Positions 1-8,051 of a stretch of DNA of 44,260 nt are shown here, piece after piece (position 1 is the stretch's first letter; each line of letters begins with the position of its first letter). Made by a program: the position numbers and the translations under genes. Source of the stretch: Verrucomicrobiales bacterium (GTDB lineage: Bacteria > Verrucomicrobiota > Verrucomicrobiia > Verrucomicrobiales > DEV007); contig JAHEDC010000002.1 of NCBI GenBank assembly GCA_024641425.1, forward strand, positions 1 to 44,260, given 5' to 3'. The notes beneath the pieces were generated by a model. That model saw only the letters and a list, made by a program, of their open reading frames with translations, had not been told where the DNA came from and made no database searches.

Positions 1-1068
1 CCGGAAAGCGAATTCGCGACCGGCGGCTCGCTTTATCAGGTCTCGCCGCTGAAGGAGGGCACCGAGATTCTGGTCAGGGGACGCGCCGAAGGCATCGCGG
101 AACCGGAACCGGTGGCGTGGACGCACCGCTCTCCGGCGGGCGGTCGCGTCTTTTATACCTCGCTCGGACACAAGGAGGATTTTGCGAACACATCCTTCGT
201 TCGAATGCTGCGCAATGCGGTTTACTGGGCCCTCGATTCGCCCGTCCCGCCCGCGGAAAAGGTAGGCGTGTGGCGGCGGATGAACGTGCCGGGGACATGG
301 GAGGATCAGGGAGAGCATCTCGATGGCCTTGCGTGGTATCGCTGCCGGGTGAGTCTTCCGGAGAGTTGGAGAAACGAAGGGACGGTGCTCGAGGTTGGCG
401 AGATCGACAATGCCTGCGAGGTCTTTCTCAATGGGGCCTTGGCCGCAACGCTCGGTGCCATGCCTCCGGACTACCGGAACGGACTTACGGAACGGAAAGC
501 GATCCCGGTGCACGCCGCGGGCGCGGAACTCTCGGTCGCGCTCCGTGTCTATGACGAAGGTGGCCGCGGTGGTTTCAAGGGCGGAGCGCCGCGCGTGCTG
601 CGCGGTGACGAAGCGATCGTCCTCGCCGGTGAGTGGGATTGGCGCGCGGGAGACGACCGAAAGGGGGCGCTCGAACGGGCCGGCCCTGTCTTCGCCGCCG
701 TGACGACGACCCGTCACAGTGAACACGAAACACTCGACCAACCCTTAACACCCGAAGCGTCCCACCGACTCCTTCAAACCGCGAAGCCGATCTCATTCTC
801 TCCGATCCGCTGGTCTCCCAGCCGCTCCATATTTCCTTCGACGCCCGCGGCCGTCTCTGGCTCGTCGAATACCGCCAGTATCCCGATCCTGCCGGGCTCC
901 AGCGTCGGAGCCGCGACAACGTCTGGCGCACCGTTTATGACCGCACGCCTCCGCCTCCGCCGCACGCCGTCGAATCGCCCTTTCGCGGACAGGACCGCAT
1001 TTCCATCCACGAGGATGCCGACGGCGATGGCGTCTACGAGTCGCACAAGGTTTTCGTCGACGGCCTGA
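1..1068 (+). CDS. ThuA-like plus galactose-binding-like region, N-terminal part of a frameshifted PVC-type dehydrogenase (5' partial)
   Basis: The reading frame is open from base 1, so the gene starts upstream of the window. The first ~80 residues look like the C-terminal end of a ThuA (trehalose-utilisation-like) domain: a VAWTH segment, then GRVFYTSLGH and a final helix NAVYWALD. Next comes a beta-rich stretch (about residues 95-200) with LAWYRCRV and VFLNG, resembling the sugar-binding jelly roll of GH2-like proteins. Useful similarity ends near base 782. From 783 the expected continuation is in another frame (next entry), so the tail after about residue 260, up to the stop at 1068, is probably out-of-frame translation. 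PVC bacteria often carry ThuA, dehydrogenase and cytochrome c modules in one secreted protein, which supports one broken gene. A sequencing error could equally explain it. Substrate unknown. Confidence 0.7.
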   Translation, partial: PESEFATGGSLYQVSPLKEGTEILVRGRAEGIAEPEPVAWTHRSPAGGRVFYTSLGHKEDFANTSFVRMLRNAVYWALDSPVPPAEKVGVWRRMNVPGTWEDQGEHLDGLAWYRCRVSLPESWRNEGTVLEVGEIDNACEVFLNGALAATLGAMPPDYRNGLTERKAIPVHAAGAELSVALRVYDEGGRGGFKGGAPRVLRGDEAIVLAGEWDWRAGDDRKGALERAGPVFAAVTTTRHSEHETLDQPLTPEASHRLLQTAKPISFSPIRWSPSRSIFPSTPAAVSGSSNTASIPILPGSSVGAATTSGAPFMTARLRLRRTPSNRPFADRTAFPSTRMPTAMASTSRTRFSSTA

Positions 1069-3569
1069 ACATCGCGACTAGCGTCGCCCACGGGCGGGGT
1101 GGCATCTGGGTCACGAACCCGCCCTATCTGCTTTTTTACCCCGACCGCGACGGCGACGATGTGCCGGACGGGGATCCCGAAGTCAGGCTTCAGGGCTTCG
1201 GATTGGAAGACACGCATTCCGTCGCGAACAGTCTCGTCTTTGGCCCGGACGGCTGGCTCTACGGCGCGCAAGGCAGCACGGTGAGCGCCTCGATCATGCG
1301 TCCCGGAGTCGACAAGCCTGCGGATGCGATCAGGACGATGGGCCAGAATATCTGGCGCTATCACCCGGAGCGGAATATTTACGAGGTCTTTGCCGAGGGC
1401 GGAGGAAACGCCTACGGGGTCGAGATCGATGGAAAAGGCCGTATCTACTCGGGGCATAACGGGGGAGACACGCGCGGCTTCCATTACGTGCAAGGCGGCT
1501 ATTACCAGAAAAGCTTCAACAAGCACGGCGACCACAGCAATCCCCACACCTACGGATTCCTTCCCCCCATGAAGAACGCGGCGGTGGCGCGCTTCGTCCA
1601 TCAGTTCATCGTTTATGAAAGCACTACTCTGCCGGAAAGTTACCGGGGAAAACTTATCGGTGTCGATGTCCTGCACAACAACCTCGTCCGCAGCACGATG
1701 ATTGTGGACGGCTCGACCTTCCGAACGGAAGATGTCGACCGGCCGATAAGTTCTAAAGATAGTTGGTTCCGCCCGGTGATGGTTACGGAGGGGCCGGACG
1801 GAAACCTCTACATCGCCGATTGGTATGACAAGCAGGTGAACCACTATCGGAATCACGAAGGGCAGATCGACCGCGCGATGGGGCGCGTCTACCGGGTGCG
1901 CGCGAAAGGAAGCGCGCCCGGAAAAGCTTCCGACCTGGCGGCGGCAACGGATGGGGATTTGTTAGGGGTTTTGGCCTCGACGACGCGATGGCGGCGGATG
2001 ACGGCCTTGCGATTGCTGGCCGAGCGGCGTCCAACCGAGATTCTGGACACTTTGGTCACGAAGGAATCGCTCACGCTGGAGGAACTCTGGCTTGTCTACC
2101 AATGTGGAAGATGGGAGGAGGGACTTGAGAAGCGTGCCTTGGGTGATCGGGATCCGAGCATAAGGCTATGGGCGGTGCGCCTTTCCTCATCCGGGGAACG
2201 ACTCGCAGCTCTGGCAAGTTCCGAAAGCTCGCCCGAGGTGCGTGTCCAACTGGCTGCCAGTGCTCGCCGCCTGTCGGTTGGAGAAGGCTTGCCGGTGCTC
2301 GCCGCGCTTCTTCGACGGAGCGAGGATTTGGCCGATCCGCAACTCTCGCTCATGTGCTGGTGGGGGATCGAAGCGAAGTGCGCCGAGGCGCCCGAGGCGG
2401 TACTCGCGCTCTTCCGTGAAAAGGATCTGTGGACGAATCCTATGGTGCGTGAGGAGATCATCGCGCGCCTGATGCGGCGATTCGCGTCGTTGAATAACTC
2501 CAGAGGGTGGGAGCGTTGCGCCCGACTTTTTGCATTGAGCCCGGATGAGGAGACGCGGCGAAAGCTGATCGAGGGATTTGAAGCGGCGACGAAAGGAAGT
2601 GCCTTGTCCGGCTTGCCACACGTGCTTCTGGAGGAACTCTCGCAAACCGATGGGAACTCGGCGCTTGTCATTCGGATGCGGCGGGGGGATGCGGCGGCAC
2701 TGCGAGAAGGCCTCGCGTCCGAGTTTCCGGGCGTGATCGAGGTTTTCGGAGAGATCGACTATCCGGATGCGGTTCCCGTTCTGCTGGAGCGCTTCCTTCA
2801 TGAAAAGAACGAGGCCCTGCGGCGGGCCTGTCTCGTGGCTCTGGGGCCCTACGGAGGCAAGAAAGTGGGGGATTCCCTCGTTCAAGCCTTTCCAAACTTG
2901 GAGATCTCGATGAAGGAAGCCGTCGCGAACCAGCTTTGCGGCCGTGCGCAGTGGGCGGGAGCGCTTCTGGATGCCATCGAATCACAGGCCATTGCCCCCG
3001 GCGACGTTCCCCTTCCGCTCGTGCGAAAACTCAGGGCCCTCGGGGACCCGACCCTTCTGCCGAGGGTAGAGAGAGTGTGGGGCACCCGCTCCGAGGTAGC
3101 GGCAGGCGAGGAAGTTGAGATCGCGCGCATTGTTCGAATCCTCAGGGAGGGGGAGGGTGTTCCCAAGCGTGGCGAGGCCATCTTCCGACAGCGTTGCGCC
3201 GCATGTCATACTCTTTTCGGAAAGGGGGGCGAGGTCGGCCCGGAATTGACGAGTTATCAGCGGGACGATCTCGCAAGCATGCTCCTGAGTATCGTGAGTC
3301 CGGGAGCGGAGATTCGCGAGGGATACGACAATATCCTCATCTCCTTGAAGGACGGTCGGGTGCTGGGAGGCTTTCTCGCCGGTCAGGATACGACTTCGGT
3401 TGTGCTCCGCGATTTCGCGGGACAGACGAACAGGATTGCGCGCTCGAAAATTGAAAAATTGAAAGCCGCCGGAGCCTCCCTAATGCCCTCCGGGCTACTT
3501 TCGGGGCTCGAGGATGGTGCGGTGCGGGACTTGATCGCCTATCTCCGCAGCACGACTCCTCCCTTCTAA
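783..3569 (+). CDS. PVC-type membrane-bound dehydrogenase with HEAT-like middle and C-terminal cytochrome c domain (frame-disrupted from entry above)
   Basis: From 783 frame 3 reads as the conserved PVC dehydrogenase propeller: ISFDARGRLWLVEYRQYP, then HEDADGDGVYE, THSVANSLVFGPDGWLYG and GHNGGDTRG. The first usable start in this frame is a GTG at 1161, but the homologous sequence clearly begins earlier. The middle third is helical and leucine/alanine rich with HEAT-like units. The C-terminal ~130 residues form a heme-binding domain with the c-type motif CAACH at 3195-3209, which predicts export to the periplasm. Such proteins are thought to oxidise sugars or other carbon compounds, passing electrons to the attached cytochrome; the substrate cannot be read from sequence. 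Adding one G near 782 would join this frame to the preceding one, giving a single ORF of about 1,190 codons from base 1. Stop is TAA at 3567-3569. Confidence 0.8.
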   Translation, partial: EADLILSDPLVSQPLHISFDARGRLWLVEYRQYPDPAGLQRRSRDNVWRTVYDRTPPPPPHAVESPFRGQDRISIHEDADGDGVYESHKVFVDGLNIATSVAHGRGGIWVTNPPYLLFYPDRDGDDVPDGDPEVRLQGFGLEDTHSVANSLVFGPDGWLYGAQGSTVSASIMRPGVDKPADAIRTMGQNIWRYHPERNIYEVFAEGGGNAYGVEIDGKGRIYSGHNGGDTRGFHYVQGGYYQKSFNKHGDHSNPHTYGFLPPMKNAAVARFVHQFIVYESTTLPESYRGKLIGVDVLHNNLVRSTMIVDGSTFRTEDVDRPISSKDSWFRPVMVTEGPDGNLYIADWYDKQVNHYRNHEGQIDRAMGRVYRVRAKGSAPGKASDLAAATDGDLLGVLASTTRWRRMTALRLLAERRPTEILDTLVTKESLTLEELWLVYQCGRWEEGLEKRALGDRDPSIRLWAVRLSSSGERLAALASSESSPEVRVQLAASARRLSVGEGLPVLAALLRRSEDLADPQLSLMCWWGIEAKCAEAPEAVLALFREKDLWTNPMVREEIIARLMRRFASLNNSRGWERCARLFALSPDEETRRKLIEGFEAATKGSALSGLPHVLLEELSQTDGNSALVIRMRRGDAAALREGLASEFPGVIEVFGEIDYPDAVPVLLERFLHEKNEALRRACLVALGPYGGKKVGDSLVQAFPNLEISMKEAVANQLCGRAQWAGALLDAIESQAIAPGDVPLPLVRKLRALGDPTLLPRVERVWGTRSEVAAGEEVEIARIVRILREGEGVPKRGEAIFRQRCAACHTLFGKGGEVGPELTSYQRDDLASMLLSIVSPGAEIREGYDNILISLKDGRVLGGFLAGQDTTSVVLRDFAGQTNRIARSKIEKLKAAGASLMPSGLLSGLEDGAVRDLIAYLRSTTPPF

Positions 3570-3748
3570 GGAGGTGGTTTCGACACAAAACAGGAGGCGC
3601 GCGAAACTTTTTGCCCGGGGAGAGGTTGAATTGTGCGTCCTCTTCAAGGAAGGGGAATTCCGGCGCGGGATGGATGGAAGGGAATGCGACGTCCGGAAGA
3701 AGGAATACCCGTGAGCAAGGATTAATCGGAAGACGACGAAAAAACGCC

Positions 3749-3937
3749 ATGAAAACAATCACCGCACAAGATTCCGCACGAACCGGCGAGCACGATCACA
3801 AGCGCTTGATCTGTCGCGCGACTGAAGCAGATTTCAAGCCGCGCAAACTTATTATTCCCGCCGTAACAACAACCCGATTGGCGGCGGTGAATCACGACAA
3901 GCAGGACAGCAGCGACCCGAACGAGCTTACGTCCTAG
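3749..3937 (+). CDS. Possible 62-residue small protein, unrecognised
   Basis: An ATG at 3749 opens 62 codons to TAG at 3935. The product is polar and basic, with no membrane segment or known motif, and there is no well-spaced ribosome binding site. It lies in an otherwise gene-free stretch and its stop directly precedes the hairpin chain at 3938-4031. It may be chance. It is listed because the following terminator implies that something is transcribed on this strand. Confidence 0.15.
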   Translation: MKTITAQDSARTGEHDHKRLICRATEADFKPRKLIIPAVTTTRLAAVNHDKQDSSDPNELTS

Positions 3938-4031
3938 GGAAATGGGTATTTCCGATGGGAATCCCTGTGCCGAGGACAGGGCGTAAAACAGAGCCGCGGA
4001 ATCGCGGAGTGGCGCCAGGGAGGCGTTTTTT
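3938..4031 (+). ncRNA. Candidate structured RNA: chain of hairpins ending in a terminator
   Basis: Consecutive perfect inverted repeats are seen: GGAAAT/ATTTCC (3938-3953, 4-nt loop), CCCTGT/ACAGGG (3963-3981, 7-nt loop), CCGCG/CGCGG (3994-4007, GAAT loop), then the terminator stem at 4013-4025 and T6. This packing, in a gene-free gap of 486 bp (3570-4055), is more than a lone terminator and could be a small RNA or a structured 3' end. It does not match tRNA, 6S, SRP RNA or a riboswitch class I can recognise. I found no clear promoter upstream. The rest of the gap holds nothing else recognisable. Confidence 0.3.
4013..4031 (+). terminator. Rho-independent terminator
   Basis: CGCC (4013-4016), loop AGGGA, GGCG (4022-4025), followed by six T (4026-4031). 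The stem is short but all G:C. It would end plus-strand transcription from the dehydrogenase gene, or from the candidate small RNA, before the convergent gene at 4056. Confidence 0.5.
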
Positions 4032-4034
4032 CAA

Positions 4035-4057
4035 AGGTTCGGCCTCACGTCGAACCT
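4035..4057. repeat. Inverted repeat at the convergent gene end
   Basis: AGGTTCG (4035-4041) and CGAACCT (4051-4057) form a perfect 7-bp stem with a 9-nt loop. It overlaps the TAG stop of the minus-strand gene. It lacks a proper T-run on the minus strand, so a role as terminator or mRNA 3'-end hairpin is only a guess. Confidence 0.35.
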
Positions 4058-5024
4058 ACTCACCACCCTTGAACAATTGCCGGGCCATTTTGAGACCCAT
4101 TTCCTGCATGGCCCGCATTTGCTGCTGGCTTTGCTGGAAGACCTCCTGTTGTTCGGGTGTGAGAACTTGTCCCGCACTGTTGGCAATGTTCACCTGTAAC
4201 TCGTTCTGTTGTTCGAGGAATCTAGCGACGCTTTCCTCGGTCAAGGTCGTGGGGTCAAATTTGTTCTGGTCGTTGTAATCGAAGTCGTAATTTATTTGCT
4301 GGCGCTCATCGTACATGAGTTGCACGAGGGATTCTTCTTGGTCGACCGTGAGGGGAATTCCTTTCTCGGTGAGCGACTTGCTTAGTCCGCTCGTGGTCAT
4401 CCGCTCGTTCAGCGTCGTCGAGTAGAATTCGTAGTAAGCGTAGTCGGATTCGTCATTGAGGAACTCCTTGATACGGTTTTTGGCGGCATCCTGATCATCC
4501 TTTATTTTCTTGAGGAGGGCTTCTCGTTCGGGAGCCGAGAGATTGCCGCCCATGAGCTTCATTCCTGCTTCGACGTTAGCCATCTGGAGATCGGTGAGCA
4601 GCCCCTTGAAGTGCTCGAGCTCGTCCGGTTTCAAATCAAGCTTTTCGTAGAGCCCCTTGAAAAACAGGTCCAACTGGGCTTTCTGCTGGGCCACCATCAT
4701 GTCCTTCATGGCTGGGTTCTCCATCATCTCGGCCATGGCTTTCATTGGGTTTTCCTTCAGAGGATCGGGTGATGCCTCGGCAACGGTCTCCTTTTTAAGA
4801 TCACCGAGTTTCTTCTCCAATTCCGCGACCTTGTTCTCAAGGCGCCGGTTCTGTTCCCCAAGGAGTTCTGCTTTCTCGCGTTCGGGCCTCGCGACCGCTT
4901 CGGCGTGGGCCTCGAGAGTGGCGTCATTGTTGGAAAGCGAGACTTCCAGATCACGGCGGTCAATCAGCTGGTAGATGTTGAATCCAAGAAGCGCGGCAAT
5001 GAGCAGGATGACGACGGATTTCAT
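4056..5024 (-). CDS. Membrane-anchored coiled-coil protein, function unknown
   Basis: The 322-residue product is unrecognised. Residues ~3-20 (VVILLIAALLGFNIYQLI) form a single membrane segment or signal anchor. Residues ~25-80 are heptad-like and Glu/Lys-rich, a probable coiled coil. The rest is helical, charged and methionine-rich (NPMKAMAEMMENPAMKDMM). The C-terminus has LTPEQQEVFQQSQQQM, reminiscent of the LTxxQ motif of Spy/CpxP-type periplasmic chaperones, but this is too weak to assign a function. The topology implied is a short N-terminal anchor with the body outside the cytoplasm. The start ATG at 5024 gives the hydrophobic segment immediately, which supports it. The gene stands alone, convergent with the dehydrogenase gene and divergent from the enolase-superfamily gene. 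Confidence 0.75.
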   Translation of the reverse strand: MKSVVILLIAALLGFNIYQLIDRRDLEVSLSNNDATLEAHAEAVARPEREKAELLGEQNRRLENKVAELEKKLGDLKKETVAEASPDPLKENPMKAMAEMMENPAMKDMMVAQQKAQLDLFFKGLYEKLDLKPDELEHFKGLLTDLQMANVEAGMKLMGGNLSAPEREALLKKIKDDQDAAKNRIKEFLNDESDYAYYEFYSTTLNERMTTSGLSKSLTEKGIPLTVDQEESLVQLMYDERQQINYDFDYNDQNKFDPTTLTEESVARFLEQQNELQVNIANSAGQVLTPEQQEVFQQSQQQMRAMQEMGLKMARQLFKGGE

Positions 5025-5165
5025 GAGCGATGCGTTGGGTGGGTTATGAAAGCCATCCTATCGTTGCCATGCGCGAAAGGGAATTACAAAGTAGGCTCTC
5101 CTTTGCAATCGAGGTTACAGAGAAAAGAATTTGTGCGAGTGTCGGATGCCCTTCATGATTTTGCC

Positions 5166-6551
5166 ATGCCAACCGGTCTCAATGCCATCCACCTCCGCGA
5201 GGTCACGCTTTATTTCCTGCCCGTGACGACGCGGGTGCCGTTGAAGTTCGGCAGCCAGGTCCTGCGGGAGGTTACGTGCGCGCGGGTGCGGGTTATTGTT
5301 GAGGGCCGCGATGGCAGGAGGGCGGAAGGCTGGGGCGAGACGCCGTTGAGTGTGCCTTGGGTTTGGCCTTCGGAATTGTCTTATGGAGAACGCCATGAGG
5401 CATTGAAGGACTTTTGCATTCGGATTGCGACGGATCTTCAGGATTTTGGTCTTAGCGGACATCCGTTCGAGATCGGCTTTGCCTATCAACGTGATCGCCT
5501 GGGCGTGCTCCATGGGGAGGCGCACCCCGAAATGCCGCATCTGGCGGCGTTGGTGTGTCTTTCACCCTTCGACATCGCGCTTTACGATGCCTTCGGGAAT
5601 CTCCATGGCGTCAGGGCCTTTGAGATGCTCGACGCTTCCTGGCTCCAATCCGATCTCTCGATGTATCTTGAACCTGCGGAACGATTCAAAGGGCGGTATC
5701 CTGCGGATTATCTGAGCGTCCCGAGGTCGCCTCTTCCCGTCTGGCATCTGGTGGGTGGACTCGATCCACTGGAGCGGGACGAATTGAGCGGGGAGGAGCC
5801 GGAAGATGGATATCCGGTGCTGCTTTCCGATTGGATTCGCCGCGACGGGTTGAAATGCCTAAAAGTGAAATTGAGGGGCAACGATATGGCGTGGGATTAC
5901 GCGCGACTCTTGAAAGTCGGGCGGATCGCGGAGGCAGAGGGAATCGAATGGCTCACAACGGACTTTAATTGCACGGTGACCGATACCCGCTACGTGAATG
6001 ACATCCTTGACCGCCTTCGCGATGAGGCACCGCGGATCTACGGCATGATCCTCTATGTCGAACAACCATTCCCCTACGATCTTGAGGCCCATCGGATTGA
6101 CGTGCATTCGGTGAGCGCGAGGAAGCCTCTCTTCATGGATGAGAGCGCGCACGACTGGAAGTTCGTCCGGATGGGGCGTGAACTGGGGTGGACGGGAGTC
6201 GCCCTAAAGACCTGCAAGACTTTGACCGGAGCACTTTTGAGCCTCTGTTGGGCGAGGGAGCATGGTATGGCGCTCATGGTGCAGGACCTAACGAATCCCA
6301 TGCTTGCCCAGATTCCCCATGTGTTACTCGCCGCCTATGCCGATACTATCATGGGTGTTGAGAGCAATGGAATGCAGTTTTATCCCGAAGCGTCGAGGCT
6401 GGAGGAAGCCGTTCATCCCGGGCTGTTTCGTCGGCGCGCTGGTTCGTTGGATCTCTCGACGCTGGGCGCTGCGGGATTCGGATACCGAGTGGCGGAAATC
6501 GGTCGTGCGCTGCCGCCACCGGTGGTAGGCGAAGAAGTCAGCGGATCGTGA
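5166..6551 (+). CDS. Enolase-superfamily enzyme (mandelate racemase / muconate lactonizing type)
   Basis: The product is 461 residues from the ATG at 5166. Upstream in-frame starts exist (to 4905), but they overlap the divergent gene and add non-family sequence; the family begins around HLREVTLYFLPVTTRVPL. The barrel carries the expected acid/base and metal set: K-x-K (K233, K235), metal ligands D266 (TDFN), E299 (VEQPF) and D325/E326 (MDES), and a lysine at 348 or 351 (LKTCK). This fits abstraction of a proton alpha to a carboxylate with Mg2+. The substrate cannot be deduced. Compared with typical members (350-400 residues) there is extra sequence between capping domain and barrel (about 170-225). 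The 3' end overlaps the convergent phosphorylase gene by 14 bp. Confidence 0.85.
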   Translation: MPTGLNAIHLREVTLYFLPVTTRVPLKFGSQVLREVTCARVRVIVEGRDGRRAEGWGETPLSVPWVWPSELSYGERHEALKDFCIRIATDLQDFGLSGHPFEIGFAYQRDRLGVLHGEAHPEMPHLAALVCLSPFDIALYDAFGNLHGVRAFEMLDASWLQSDLSMYLEPAERFKGRYPADYLSVPRSPLPVWHLVGGLDPLERDELSGEEPEDGYPVLLSDWIRRDGLKCLKVKLRGNDMAWDYARLLKVGRIAEAEGIEWLTTDFNCTVTDTRYVNDILDRLRDEAPRIYGMILYVEQPFPYDLEAHRIDVHSVSARKPLFMDESAHDWKFVRMGRELGWTGVALKTCKTLTGALLSLCWAREHGMALMVQDLTNPMLAQIPHVLLAAYADTIMGVESNGMQFYPEASRLEEAVHPGLFRRRAGSLDLSTLGAAGFGYRVAEIGRALPPPVVGEEVSGS

Positions 6552-7770
6552 TGCCCTTCCTCAGAGCCATCGATGCCTGGTCCGCACTGGCCTCGTCGCG
6601 CGCGTGGATGCGGAGGATGGGCTCGCCGCGCACGACCGGCTCGCGGACCTTTCGGATGTGATCGAAGCCGACGGCGAAGTCCACGGCATCTTCGGCTCGA
6701 GCTCTCCCGGCGCCCAGCTCGAGGGCGGCGTGGCCGACAATGCCGGCGTCGAGGCGATGGAGGGTGCCGCTTTCCGGCGCGAGGAAGTCACGCACGACGG
6801 GAGCGGGATGGATGCCGTCGTAGCGGTCGAGGAGCGCGGCATCGCCGCCTTGGGCCTCGACGAGGGCGATGAATTTCTTCCAGGCCGTCCCGTCGCTAAG
6901 ACGGGTGGCAAGCTGCTCGCGAGAGAGGGCGCTGAGTTCGGCCGCGAGGTCGAGGGTGAGGGCGACGAGATCGCGGGGGCCCTCGCCCTGGAGTGTCGCA
7001 AGGCATTCGGCGACTTCGAGGGCATTCCCGACAGCGTGCCCGAGGGGTTCGTCCATGGGCGTCAGACGGTGGGAAACGCTTACGCCCATGGCTTCGCCGG
7101 CGGCGCGCATGGACTCGGCGAGCAAGAGTGCTTCGGAACGTGTCTTCATGAAGGCACCACTCCCGAACTTCACATCGAGGACAAGGGCGTCGAGCGATTC
7201 GGCGAGCTTCTTTGACATGATGCTGGCGACGATAAGCGGCCGGGAGGGAACTGTTCCGGTGACATCGCGGAGGGCATAGAGTTTCTTGTCGGCGGGGCAG
7301 AGAGCGGAGGTTTGTCCGGAGATGAAGCAGCCGACTTTCTCAAGCTGTGTCCGAGCCTCGGCGAAGTCGAGATTGGTGCGGAAGCCGGGGATAGCCTCCA
7401 GTTTGTCAAGGGTTCCGCCAGTGATACCGAGCCCGCGACCGGATACCATCGGGACCCAGAGACCCTCGCAGGCGAGCAAGGGTGCGAGGACGAGCGAGAC
7501 CTTGTCTCCGATGCCGCCCGTCGAGTGTTTGTCCACTTTTGGGGGCGTGCCTTCAGGCCAGTGGAAAACGGAGCCACTCTCCAGCATCGAGCGGGTGAGG
7601 GCGGCGGTTTCGTCACCATTCATTCCCTGAAAAAAGATCGCCATGGCGAGCGCGGCCATTTGCGCTTCCGAGACTGAGCCAACCGTGAAGCCATCGATGA
7701 GAAAGCGGATCTCCCCCGCCGTGAGGGCGTGGCCGTCGCGCTTGCGTTCGATGAGGGTGGGGATGTGCAT
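6538..7770 (-). CDS. deoA: Thymidine / pyrimidine-nucleoside phosphorylase
   Basis: The 410-residue product cleaves thymidine or other pyrimidine nucleosides with phosphate to base plus (deoxy)ribose-1-phosphate in cytosolic salvage. The glycine-rich phosphate-binding signature KHSTGGIGDK lies at residues 81-90. The substrate-binding run YALRDVTGTV followed by SIMSKKLAE is present, and so is the C-terminal alpha/beta domain (AGIVGHAALELGAGR). I chose the ATG at 7770 (MHIPTLIERKRDG), where the family normally starts; an in-frame ATG at 7815 adds 15 non-family residues. Sequence does not separate DeoA (thymidine) from Pdp (pyrimidine nucleoside), so the symbol is tentative. The neighbouring MFS gene upstream on the same strand is not an obvious nucleoside transporter. 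Confidence 0.9.
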   Translation of the reverse strand: MHIPTLIERKRDGHALTAGEIRFLIDGFTVGSVSEAQMAALAMAIFFQGMNGDETAALTRSMLESGSVFHWPEGTPPKVDKHSTGGIGDKVSLVLAPLLACEGLWVPMVSGRGLGITGGTLDKLEAIPGFRTNLDFAEARTQLEKVGCFISGQTSALCPADKKLYALRDVTGTVPSRPLIVASIMSKKLAESLDALVLDVKFGSGAFMKTRSEALLLAESMRAAGEAMGVSVSHRLTPMDEPLGHAVGNALEVAECLATLQGEGPRDLVALTLDLAAELSALSREQLATRLSDGTAWKKFIALVEAQGGDAALLDRYDGIHPAPVVRDFLAPESGTLHRLDAGIVGHAALELGAGRARAEDAVDFAVGFDHIRKVREPVVRGEPILRIHARDEASADQASMALRKGITIR

Positions 7771-7862
7771 GGCAGGGGGCGAAGGATTCCTTTCAAAAAG
7801 GTTTATCGATATCATCCTTCGGGTGAAATTGCCATGTGCGAATAGGGGCTAAGAAACGAATC

Positions 7863-7917
7863 CCCTCAAGAGGACGGCGGCAGGCCGGGGCATTCGGGCC
7901 GGGGCCGATCTTGAGGG
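7863..7917 (-). terminator. Long inverted repeat between the MFS and phosphorylase genes, possible terminator
   Basis: CCCTCAAGA (7863-7871) pairs perfectly with TCTTGAGGG (7909-7917). The ~37-nt interior is very GC rich and contains repeated GGCCGGGG, allowing inner pairing. Read on the minus strand it follows the MFS gene stop and is trailed by GGATTCGTTTCTT, a weak T-rich stretch. It may terminate MFS transcription before deoA. Nothing else recognisable was seen in 7771-8051. Confidence 0.4.
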
Positions 7918-8051
7918 CGCCTTCCTCGTTTTCCATGAAATATTTTCTCACGGGCGTGGCCGCTGCGGGTCGTATTGCGCGGCGGAAGGAAGCGATGGTG
8001 GATTCGCGCGATTCTTGGATCGACGCTGCCGGTGCCCTCCCCTCGGGGCAA

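Noticed and set aside
774-1856. 360-codon minus-strand ORF
   Set aside because: Antisense to the dehydrogenase propeller, which is strongly supported on the plus strand.
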